Below are positions 26,442 through 37,590 of a DNA stretch of 64,000 bases, in pieces. The stretch comes from Lutraria lutraria. Its lineage: Eukaryota > Mollusca > Bivalvia > Venerida > Mactridae. Position 1 is the first letter of the stretch. Each line of letters begins with the position of its first letter. The notes beneath the pieces are model-generated. The model ran no database searches. It saw only the letters and a program-made list of their open reading frames with translations, and had not been told where the DNA came from. The stretch covers positions 25,013,843-25,077,842 of the forward strand of contig OZ026838.1 of NCBI GenBank assembly GCA_964023205.1, in the 5' to 3' direction. The translations under genes and the position numbers were made by a program.

Positions 26442-27668
26442 TTTTCACGCTTCTGTTCTTTAGACTAACTAACACGTCTGCAAAGATGATGTTATCACTA
26501 CTAGGGGAAGGTTGTGATGACTGAGCGTGATCTGCAAGTGCAATTTGGGTCACTATCGACAGCTTATCTCGAAAAGGAATTAAGACCTATAAGCACTAAG
26601 CACATGCATGCTTATAAGTTTCCATTGTTCAATATAAAAAGCTATCTATCATTGTTAAAAGACGCACGTCGAATTCTTGTAATGGTAATTATTATTATGT
26701 CATAAATACTTGCAGTTTTTACATGTGCCTTTTATAATATAATACACCCAATTTTCGTAATATACCGTGCACACGGACTTTGAAATTTTAAGGCATTGGT
26801 ATAGTAGTATACAAAATATATTTTAAATCATACTCCGGCAAATTCATAACATTAATTAAGTCTGAGCTTTATCGTTGTCATATCATGTGATATACGAGCT
26901 GTATAAAGTCATTGCGTATATAAAAGTCACAGTTTTATTTGTATAACAAAAGTCTATGTTTTATTATGCAAATTAGATATTTCTTTGTGATTACATCGGC
27001 ATTATCAACTAGAGCAATGCAAACATCATCAGTGTTTGTCCGACATTTTGAGACAATCAGCAAAAATAATTTTCTTCTTGATGTTCATTTGTGGTTGACC
27101 TGTTAAATAGCAATGGGCGGGGAAACACCACTCGATTATGTGAATTTATTCCGAAGAATTTTGTAATAAGCTCTAACTTCTACATGTACATTACACTTCC
27201 TGGTATGTAAGTGCATATGATTCTGCTTTTAGTACCGGTGTTGATATCAAAGTTCAGTGATGTACAGTGATGTATATCTATATCTTATGTCTTTCATATC
27301 CCAAAGTCTGTACTTCAACGGTATCAACATAATTATGAACAATAAATTTATATCAAGGATGCGAGTATGCCACTAAATGACCGTGCATGGATATTGGAAG
27401 AAGAAGAAGAAAAACATCGCTAATACATGACTTTGTGTCGTAATTGTTTATGTACTTTCTATTTGTATAGTCTTGTATGTTGCGTGTCATTTTGGAAAAT
27501 GAAGTAGCATGACGTTCATGGAGGAATAATTGTGAAACATTAAATTTTGTCGCACTAGCAATCAAGAGCACGGCCATATCTGGAGAATATTTAAAAAAAA
27601 CGAAATCAATAGTGAAATTGTTTTTGTCGATTATTTCGAAACATAACAATTGTATTGATTCAACCATG
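26442..27668. other. Spacer between phosphatases B and C
   Basis: About 1.2 kb of AT-rich sequence separates the start of B from the stop of C. No gene, repeat family or clear promoter element was recognised. No canonical minus-strand AATAAA lies close to the stop of copy C, unlike copy B. Confidence 0.6.
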
Positions 27669-30600
27669 TCACAACGAGGCCGCACAGTCGGCATTGTTGG
27701 TATAGTCTCCGACGCATGAAGCATACGCCATAGCATGAGCAATGTCATTTTGTTCGTGAGTTCCTGAAAGAATGTGTGCCATCGGTCCACGGGTGAATAT
27801 TGCAACGTCATCGCCACCATGTGTCTCTGTTGTCTTATACACAGCTGCTTGCTGTTGATAGTGTTTGTCGGCTGTAATTAAACAGACATAAATGGTAAGA
27901 GAATGCTAAAGTACCTCAAGACAAGCAGACAATTAAGGTTCGGAACAGTGTGTATCACTCATATAGTTTTATAAGGTGGAAACTTCCCTGTCTGACTGGG
28001 ATACGGACGGCGATATATTTGTGGTGATGAAGGGGAAATGCATCTTTTTCGGAATGGAATACATCAGTATACTAGTATCTAAATGATAAAGCGGCATAGA
28101 AAATCAAAATGATCACATTTATGACATAATGAGAAAGTGAATAAATATAGGCTTATTATTGATATAATCAAAAGGTGTTTACAGTCTAGAAATAGATTAT
28201 ACATACTTGTATCAACATGTGTAATGTCTGGACGATGGTTTCCGCTTGCGTGGTAGCCGGGACCATCTCCATACAACAACGTAGTGTACGGCAGATTATC
28301 GGATGCTTTACTAAGCGCTCCTGGTCCATTGTCCACTTTGCCTGCAAGATACAAAATAAAATTTGCATTTTTTTTTCCTTAATGAGAATGTGTTGAAGAC
28401 ATGTGTGGCTTGTTTACTCTTATTCCATTCATTATTAAACATATCTAACCACTAGATTGTAACAGCAAGCGAACAAACAACTAATGATGGAGAGCTTGTC
28501 AATATGTCAATATGTCAACATTGTAAATGAAACATTTCATAGCCACTAATTACGAAATGTTATGGAGTCCATATGGATGCCGAACCAGCATCAATATAGC
28601 TACAGTTTTATGCTTTAAAATAGCATTAATTTATCAATGCATACCCCAAAAATGGTCGCGCAAATAACTTCGTGGCATAAATTAAATTGATGAATGTGGC
28701 TCAGTATGAGACAAGTTAAGTAAAGTAAAACCATTAATAACTCAATACCAAGTATGTCGTTTCCTCGAGATGGATATCCAGCTATTGTCATCGTGTGGGC
28801 GTGGTCAGCTGTTACAACAATCAATGTATCATTAGCTGACGTCAGCGAATCTCCCTTAGCGACTGCGTCCTGGAAAGCTAATGTGTCATAAAGTGCCATC
28901 TTGGCTCTCCCTGCATGATGACCGTGATCAATGTTTCCTCCTGAAATTGCAGATAATATACTGTTCCGATCGGTTCATAGTGTTTTACCGGGTAGAAACT
29001 CAGTAACAATTAACCATTAAAACATATTAGATATGATATGGTCATGTTTTATTAATATGAATGATAGTTACTAACCTTCGACAAGAAGAAAGAAACCTTT
29101 AGGATTTTTGTCTAGAATTTGAATAGCCTTTTCAGTCATTTCTGCTAGTGATGGTTCGCCGGCTTTCTCGTGGTTTGGATCATTGCGTTCAAGCTCATAT
29201 TGCATGTGCGAATACTCGAATAATCCTGCAATATTAAAATATACCAGATACAAATTATACATTTATACTGACCTGTCAAAACGAACCATTATAATTTTCT
29301 TAAAAATGAATATGCCGTTTTGAAGCAGTTTACAAATTAATCATATTGAGGCAAGAATTATATGATTTTTTTAAAATGTCAATTTTATTATAATGGTTGT
29401 AAGAATGGTATTGTTTATCAGATAAGGCTATAAATGTACATGTATACTCCTACATGTCGTAAATGAGTTTATTTTCAATAACACGTTTCTGCTAATAACA
29501 TGTGTAGTCTGCGTGAAAATTGGGAATAATTCATTTTAAACATACAAATGGTATATACACCCGAAGGTGTTGCTAGTGTAGATGATATGATAAAATTACG
29601 GTCTTTTTACCTAAGATTGAATCAGTAGTTGCAGGGTTGACACTATTAAAGTCAGAAGCATTCCAAACATATCGATGTGTACGTCCAAGACTTTGTTGGC
29701 CATCCTTCCATTCCTGTTTATGAGTGGATATTTATTTAAAGAAGTGTGTGCATGTACTTGTTTTTTAATATCGTTATTCTTCGTAAATCGTCATTTTATT
29801 ATTATTAACACTATTATTAACACTATTAAAACTCTTTGAATTGCTAATATTCTGAATTACAAAAATATTTTTTTATATGCAATATATTGTTTATGTGCCA
29901 TTTTTGGCTTGAGCTGTTTGAAAGAGGCCAAGTAAGCCGTTGTTGAACGCTTGGAATGAATTAGACAGTACCTGAATAAGGTCACGACCGTCTCGGCGTC
30001 CATAATGAGCATTAGAACCATGCTCGGGATCTGGTTGATTATATTTCCTGAAGAATCTACGTCCTCCGCCCATAATTACCTAAAAGAATAAACAAAGAGC
30101 ACTTGAGTAAAAATATTGTTTCTGTTACGCGATGCACCAAAAAATGTTTTATAATGACAATCAAATGATTATAAGTGTCTATTCATACGCGTGATTGGCT
30201 TGTTTTGCAACTTTTTTTGTGTTAAGTCATTCTTCAGAATCTTAATGCTGGACTATTATACACGACAACATGGAATTTTGCTAAATTAATAGCCAGTCAC
30301 TATAGTAACTATTATTTTATTGTAGTCAGGCCAAAAGGTCCAAAGGTAGAAATATTCATTTAGAGCATGCATGTAACGGGAATGTAATGGTTTACCCATA
30401 TATCGATAAATTGAAAAAAGATTGAGTGAGTGTCACCGCACAGATTTTTACGTTTTTTTCAATGATTATACGGATTTGTGTGATTGCCACAAAACCACGG
30501 CAACATTCTTATACATTTCGTCCTAATTATATCTTTAAATTGTTAAATATTTATACAAATTTATACCCATCCATTTTTGTATATAATAGATGATACAGTT

Positions 30601-33100
30601 GTATAGCATATCATACAATAATATTCACAATGCAAATGCTGTCGTATTGTTACAACCTGTAAATTTGCAATGACAATCGTCCACAATCAAAGTGGCGTTG
30701 ACATTTTCATATGAAATCACTACATTGTCACTAATGATATTTTATATTGTCCTGATACTGGAGCATACATATATCTTATCTTTGCCATTGATCATGATGG
30801 TCACTAAATGTGTCTGGGTCAAAATGATTTTAAGATGTCCTACATAATTATACATGCAGTGTAACCTCTACAAAGCAACACTCTTTGGGAGTAGCAAAAT
30901 TATGTTGTTGTTGAAAGGTTGTTGCCCTACGGAGATTAAATTAATAGTTTAATCGTGTAGTGGGAAAATTGAGCTGTTGTTGAAGGAAAGTTGTTGCTCA
31001 AGAGAGGGCCGCTCTGGAGAGGTTGTATTGTACCTTCATCAAATTCATAACAATGTGAAAAATTGTGATCATGGATAGCACTCAAACATTACCACTACAA
31101 GGACCGAAAATGTTATTATTCCTATGTAGAATTTCATAAAAGAATATAGTAATCATACATTGGGACTGGCATTTTCAATTCTATGAAACGAATAAAAGAA
31201 TGAAATTGTGTTCCTATGAAATCTAGACAATAATAAAAGTCACTTTATACAACATGGGAAACAATTTCAAACATAATTGATCACATATGCAGAAATAAAA
31301 TAATAAAATTGCCAATGGATGACAACAGTACTAAACAATTCTATAAGTACCTGAATATTCTTGTAGTCATCAATAAGTTGAGCAGCGATGTCTTTACAAC
31401 CACCAGTAAGACCAGCAGTGTAATGGTCACCTTCCCAGCTTCGTGAGGCAACATTGGCATATAAACCAGCAGGCGTTGCGTGAGTTACACGTGTGGTAGT
31501 AACAAAACCAACAGATTTTCCTGAATTAAAGTGTAACTAGTATACAATTCCAACGACTATCGTGAATATTTATTAATTCTTAAGTTAATTTCCGTTTAGT
31601 TTGAAACAAAATATAAACATGCCGTAAAGTAATGTGACCTTTTCCGGTAAGGACCTGTGGTAGAGTCGTTATGTTCTCTGGCTCGTAATCACTAGCACAT
31701 CATCTCTGTGACAAAGTTTTAATTTAAGGAAGCTGTCCAGCTACCTTACGGAGGTTCGATGGTTCCACCTAGGTGTAGGCCCGATCTAATGATGTGTTCT
31801 TCTAATGGTATTTATATTGAAATGGCTTCTCTAAGTTACGTTTTTTACTACAAATGTTTTGTAAGAACATAATTGTTTACTAACCAGCTGCCATTGACCA
31901 ATCCAGTATTGATGTTAGTTCGGCGCCTTTCTGACTGTTGCAGTTTCCATTGTGTGCACTAGCATCTACTCCTATTGTACCTATGTTAGTTTTTACACCA
32001 CACAAGTAAGCTGTGGCAGACGATGCCGAGTCTGTCACTTGTCTGTCTTGGCAGTATGTCTGCAAAAACTCATTTCATTAGACCCCATTTTTATAAAAGA
32101 AACATCATATCTTTTTCTTTTATTTATTGTTTTGTATTTATTTTATGTGTTTATATGTAAAGTATTTTTTAAAGAATTGGTTTTTGCAATACCTTTGTTT
32201 GTATTGTTGAGTCGGTTTTTAACAAAACTCAGAAATATTGTTAAATCTGGATGTAGCAGCGCCACTGTCTCGTACTTACAGTTCAATCAATTTATGTTGA
32301 AACAAGCCAACAAACGGGGCCTTTATGTGTGGAAAGATAGACACATGCTCAAATGATGATTTAATAATATTGCTGAACCTCTCATAGAAAAAAATAACTG
32401 AATATGTTAGTATGTGTACATATGAAGATGCACCTTTCAGTTACATAATGAATATTCAATTTCATAGTTCAAACTTTTATCACCTTTGACAGTCCAGAAT
32501 ACGGAAAATTCTCAAAGCTGAGAAAGGATTCTTCTCCGGTATGACCTTGGAGTTGACCTTTAAGAATTCTGGAGGCAGTAAGTGTTGGAATACTCATTCC
32601 ATCACCGAGAAAAATCATAACATTTTTCGCTTTACCAACTATCTGTTGCGTCATGGCCTTCTTCAAAATGGCGGCCTTGGCATGGTTCCTCCAGAAAGTA
32701 GGGGCTAGGCGAAATAAAGACAATTATCAATTGTAAACCAATCAATATGGTTCCAAAACATAACTGCGGAGTTTTTAGTTACTAGTATTGCATACAAACA
32801 TTTTACATGAAATTGAAAATTATCGAGATAAACGTAGGTAATCTAAATCGTATATAAACGACATCAAACTATTAGAAATGTTTATACACAATAAACGGTA
32901 ACTATAAATATTATTATTATTAAAACTCAGAATAAAATCAATAAAGCACTAACCAGATGCTGAAGATTCTATCAAAAGAAAGTAACAGAAGTATTAATCA
33001 GAATTAACATACATTCGCCATTTCCCGAATAATGCTTAGGATCTAGAAGAAAACCAGACGCAGTCGATATGAGCAAGGCGCACAAAAAAATTAAAGTCAT
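27669..33100 (-). CDS. Alkaline phosphatase, tandem copy C
   Basis: Exons in transcript order: 33013-33100, 32484-32704, 31885-32059, 31351-31520, 29972-30079, 29611-29713, 29076-29225, 28749-28940, 28207-28341, 27669-27871. They give 514 residues. Intron phases match copies A and B; only exons 1, 9 and 10 differ in length. Exon 9 is 15 nt longer, with a surface-type insertion ([12 protein letters not shown]). The signal peptide is residues 1-17, with the start chosen at 33100 because the hydrophobic segment begins there. Active-site motifs are kept: [21 protein letters not shown] (nucleophile S114), [30 protein letters not shown]. The last exon ends DCAASL-stop, three residues shorter than A and B, again without a GPI tail. 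It is the most divergent copy overall, yet most of exon 7 is nearly identical to copy A. Extracellular phosphomonoesterase function is inferred. Confidence 0.94.
30857..31032. mobile_element. MITE-like element, AACCTC-type inverted repeats (copy 2)
   Basis: It lies in intron 4 of phosphatase C. The left end is GCAGTGTAACCTCTAC and the right end, read inverted, TACAATACAACCTCTCC. It shares its ends and internal GAGGTTGT-like, TTGTTGCTCAAGAG and GAGGGCC segments with the element at 416-576, so both belong to one family. There is no coding potential. Confidence 0.6.
31640..31800. repeat. Candidate dispersed repeat, possibly tRNA-SINE-like
   Basis: A patch of higher complexity and GC than the surrounding intron 3 of phosphatase C. 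It contains TGGTAGAGTCG, which resembles a pol III A box, and GGTTCGATGG, close to a B box (8 of 9 core positions), but they lie about 100 bp apart, wider than in a tRNA. I see no second copy in this window. It is a weak call. Confidence 0.28.
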
Positions 33101-34260
33101 CGCAACAGATTCAGACTTCCAGCTCGAACTACTGCACGGCAACGAGTGACAAGTGGAGATAACAAGCTGGTGGCTTATCTTTGTTTTACCATGCCAAAGG
33201 AGGTGGTACACATATATATATTGCAAGACAGGCGTCGGCAGTATTGTTCTACTTTCGCTACTGATATCATCAGACAGTGCTTTACAGATTTACATGAGTT
33301 CACTTAATAAACAGATTTTTAGCGAATTTTGTTCATACGGCAGACCATATAATTATTCTATTACTATTTGGGACCCTAATCAGTATTGTCAATTTCAAGC
33401 CATAGAACAGGTACATAAAAGGCCAGTCCTTTTTTTCTTCCAATTATTGTTGCACCAATACCCCATGCAGGATGTACCGGTGTGAGAATGTTACAGTACC
33501 CCAACTGGGAGTCTCTAGCTATTAGGGGCCACAATGGAAATAAGGGTTTGCCCTTTTTTACGGTATCCCAGGTGTTGGTGTCCATGTTAAGGTGATTATG
33601 CTCATGGTGTGCTATGTTATGTTTCACTATACATGTTGTTATCTTGAGTCATTGACCATGCATGTACCTTATACCAAAACAAATCTAATCTTATTTACAA
33701 GAGCGTCGAAGATAGAACAAGCTGTACATAACGTACAACAGTCAAAACAGTTGCCTTTGATAGTCATAATGTAATCTAACCAGGTCAAATAAGTACCAGG
33801 GAGCAGCATATATAAGATTTATCAGCAGTGCATAACAGATTATAAGTGGAGTCTACTTCTTAATATGGTTGTTAAAATATATATGTACAGCCAACTTGCT
33901 CAAATCTGCGTGAATGTAAAATGAAATCTAGTTGTGCTTTTTTCTTCACCTGTGTTTAATTTGTACATATTTTTGATACTTTTTGGTGCCCCAACTTGTT
34001 TTATATTTACATGCTAACAATATTGGAGGGTGCTATGGAGAAGGCCTTGACCCCATAACACCTATGACAAGGCAAATAAATGGGCTATAGAAAAAAACAT
34101 ATCTATGTAATAGATTCTGACAGATTCTAATAGAAACTGAAAACTGAAACTATAATAGAGCTGGTCACGCACTAACAAATGCATGTATAAGCTACAATTC
34201 AGTTTAAATTTAGCTATACTCGTTTAATATAATCATCAAATAAATTATTATGAACAAAAT

Positions 34261-34285
34261 TATTTATTTATTTATTTATTTATTA
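34261..34285. repeat. (TTTA)n microsatellite
   Basis: About six perfect TATT/TTTA units in a row. Confidence 0.9.
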
Positions 34286-35173
34286 ATGACCATTTACCTT
34301 AAAAATAATTTTCATTAGTTTCTAACGATTGTCTGAAGATCGAAAATAAGTCCCTTAATTGGTAATTGTGATAACTGAGAATATTAAGTAACTCAAACGT
34401 TTATACCGTGAATGTATAGAGGTGTGCAAAGATAAGACTAAGTGCAAAGAATATAAATTGTGCTTTTTTCTGCACAGAAGATTTTTAGTTAATTATTAAA
34501 AATTTGCCTCAGAACTTATCAAAGGGGTGTAACTGTGTTGACGTCTTGTCTAAAAATGAATCGCAGTTACTTCCCTTAGATAAATATTGTACCAGTTTCA
34601 GCATGTTAGTGTTCTGTGAATAAAAAACCTTTGTTATACTATGTATAGTAATTAGTATGGTCTTTGATCATGTTTACGCGAATTGTTTATTTTTAACGTA
34701 AACCATTTCCGTGGTGTCTGTTTATACTAAAGAGCATAGGACATAATTTATATTTACCCTGAATATCCAACACTGTCGTTTATAAAATAGAATCTATATT
34801 TAAACATTTTTAATACAAGGTAATAAATAAGAACGTCGTGTAATTAAATATAGAATCGAAAAAGAAACAACGATAGATAATTTATTATTCATACAATCTA
34901 CAATTCAAGTTGGTAATATAACAGCGACTTCACAGTTTCAGTTCGAGGACTTATGGTAAATCCCTGCAATTTCGCTATTTTTTTCAAAAATCAAGATTCG
35001 TCCATACATATGATGATTAGAATACAAATATAGACATGCTAATCTATTTCAATGAATTTTTCTAGCTTTGTATTCGAAGAAAACAACGATAATAAAAATG
35101 ACGCTTCCCTCCTACGAATAACGGGCCCCTTCAAGCAATATTATCCCATCAACAGCCTCACGCGCACTTGTTG

Positions 35174-35206
35174 GTCACGTGACAAAAGAGGAGACAATTC
35201 CACGTG
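35174..35206. promoter_or_regulatory. Paired E-boxes (GTCACGTGAC and CCACGTGACC)
   Basis: A perfect palindromic GTCACGTGAC at 35174-35183 is followed 25 bp later by a second CACGTG at 35201-35206. GTCACGTGAC matches the consensus bound by MiT/TFE and USF-type bHLH-zip factors. It lies about 400 bp upstream of the presumed RFX first exon in a locally GC-richer patch, so a role in that promoter is plausible but inferred. Confidence 0.4.
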
Positions 35207-35584
35207 ACCTCAAGGTTATTTTAAAGATAACAACATACAACAAGGCAATCACTGTGTAAAAAATACAGTTTATTATTTTAAAACATATCCATACATATAG
35301 ATAATATCAGTTCCATGCACAAAACTTTGCAACACGATAGTACACCTAATAAAATTCCGCAGTTGTCAAGACGCTATGCGAAATCAGTCGCCATTTTGTC
35401 TTTCAACTAGTTCGTGTCGTATCACGTTTTGTTGTATGATTAGGTTGAAAATAGTTCTACTTTTTTCACAATTTCTTATTGAATGTGAATAAAGTATTAA
35501 ATCAATTTCATTCCATTCGTTTATCAATTTACAAAAGGTTTCATTTTTATTGAACGTTTTTATGTATTATGCTTTTAATTACAG

Positions 35585-35718
35585 ATGAAAAAGCCAGTTC
35601 CGGTTGCGGTGTTGCGTATGAATACAAAATTTAGTGACGCGAGAGTCTGGCAACTGTTGCCCTAGGAATAAACGCCATAGACACGGTAGCTGTGACGACT
35701 GTTACCCACCAACGTTAC
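35585..35718 (+). promoter_or_regulatory. Presumed RFX promoter / noncoding first exon with X-box half-sites
   Basis: A locally GC-richer stretch ends in a good splice donor (ACAG/GTGATT at about 35719). Its only ATG frames are short, so it looks like an untranslated first exon. It contains GGCAACTGTTGCC at 35649-35661: both perfect half-sites of the RFX X-box (GTTGCC and GGCAAC), but in outward rather than canonical inward order. A partial GTTGCC-CTA-GGAATA match overlaps it. The exon boundary upstream is unknown. Confidence 0.38.
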
Positions 35719-37555
35719 AGGTGATTTTTATTTCATTTTGTATGTAGTATCGTGTATCATGTCACCAGCATCACTTTTACTGATGTTTCTTTTCGTATTT
35801 TCCCACTACTCCCCTAAAATGTTGGTCGTTTTAATCGGCCATAATCCGACTTGGTTTGTTGACAGAAAATGGCGAGGCCTTCGTTTCCACTGTACCAAAA
35901 TTTTGAGTGAAAATAATCGAATTTGGCGGTAGTTTTGAAATCATCGTTTAATATGGATGGATAATTAAGCTAATGAGTGCGGAAACAATCATGGATGCTA
36001 TGTGTAATTGTTTTAATGATAATATTTGTGCTCGTAATGCAGCGTTTGTGTTGGAATTGGGGCATTCAAAATGGTTGATCAAAGCGTCCAAATACCATGG
36101 ATGCGTAGACGCTACCAGGGAAAAAGTCGGGTTGCTAAGAGATGCTAAAGATGTGCTAGATAATGTTGATGGGCGGGGGAAATGAGCTAAATATGTTGGT
36201 GTTATCATTTTAAGCATTTTTATCTCTATTCATACTCACATTAGGCTTAAATAGTGAAATAAAGAGAAATTCTATTTTTAGATTTCATGATTTAACAAGA
36301 AGCAACTTGCTTGTGTTAGCAACTATTTTTTTTCGAAATAATATCACTTTGTTAAAATTATGATAAAATAATTAGGTAGAATTAAATTTTCAAAGGATGC
36401 TTTGATTTTAATGCATGTATTCTTTGTACAATTTGGGTCAGTGACACCAAATCTAATAATACTTTGATTTTGAGTTCAACTTAGACCCTAGTATTTCATT
36501 TCTGACAGTATATTGTTAGTCTACTAGGTTAGTTACTTGGTTCAAGCTAGTGAATGTCCATTGTTTTCACCGTTTTGTGAAAGTATAATATTAAATGTTG
36601 ATCTATTTAAGAACATCCCAATTCAATTAATTTAAGGGGATATTACTATTCAATAATATATTGTCATCCATATTATAGGTTATAACTAGATGTGCCTATC
36701 ATGTTTGATTTACTGTAGTAATTTTGGAAGAAATGTCTGTTTTTTTGTTTATTCAATTATTGGTTGAATAATTGCTTTATAGACAGTTGTGAAAATTTTC
36801 TTTTCATTATTTACACTTAGGCCTTTTCTTATCTAGGCACTTACTTATTTTTACCTCCTCAACATGGTATTCACTTTTATTTTGATTCAACCATTTTGAT
36901 TGTTTCAATTAAAGTTGTATGTTGAATTGTTTGATTGATTGGGCTCTCCTAGTTTTCTGTTTGATCTGAAAATACAAACGTAATTTTTGCAGACATGTCA
37001 CATTAGGCAATAATATGCATGCGCAAGTCACACACTGTAAATTGATGTTAGAAACGATGTTCTCGATTTCATTTTAAAAGTAATTTTATCAAATTTCAAT
37101 TTTATAACTATAGATTATTGTATATAGTAGATGTATAAGTTTTGTCATCATGTATAATGTTGACTAGATAAGAATTAAGATATTGTGGGAAAATTATAAC
37201 TTTATCATTGGCAAGATTTAAAAGCTTATATTGCATTTAAATAGGATTGAATACTAGAGTGACTGTGTGGCAAACTATTACATAATTACAAGCTGGATAT
37301 AGGGTCATAACAAGTAGATTTCTTGTCTATCTGGCCATTTTAGGTTATTATTTTTATTGTAATACGGTAAATACCTACTGATTGTGCATGTATCCATCCT
37401 TCATCAGTTCATGTGAATAATAAGTAAGTTCATTGGAAAGTGATTCACTTTCTTTTTCTGAATGGAATAAATGCTTGAATATTTCGGTCAAATTTATTTG
37501 TTTGTACAAAGTAGAGATATTACATGTTACAACTAACTATTACCTGTTCATTTAG
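35719..37555 (+). other. Presumed first intron of RFX
   Basis: T-rich sequence lies between the presumed noncoding exon and the first coding exon. A 70-codon frame at 35973-36185 has no similarity I recognise and no splice context, so I do not call it. Confidence 0.45.
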
Positions 37556-37590
37556 TTGATTCGGATGAAGAGATTGAGGACATTGACTTA

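Larger units (their letters stand above)
33101..35584. other. Divergent intergenic region between phosphatase C and RFX
   Basis: This is the shared 5' flank of two divergently transcribed genes. Next to phosphatase C there are two GATA-type sites (AGATAA at 33157-33162; CTTATCT at 33174-33180) and a TATATATAT run at about 33211-33221 that could serve as a minus-strand TATA box. An (ATTT)n microsatellite is at 34261-34285. Two CACGTG E-boxes lie at 35176-35181 and 35201-35206. Short open frames on both strands have no recognisable similarity. I see no additional gene. Confidence 0.55.

Noticed and set aside
27353..27820. 155-codon minus frame over the end of phosphatase C
   Set aside because: It is out of frame with the phosphatase exon 27669-27871, whose family motifs are in another frame. 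It is a shadow.
35973..36185. 70-codon + strand frame upstream of RFX coding exons
   Set aside because: No similarity recognised and no splice sites linking it to RFX. Short ATG frames are common in this sequence.
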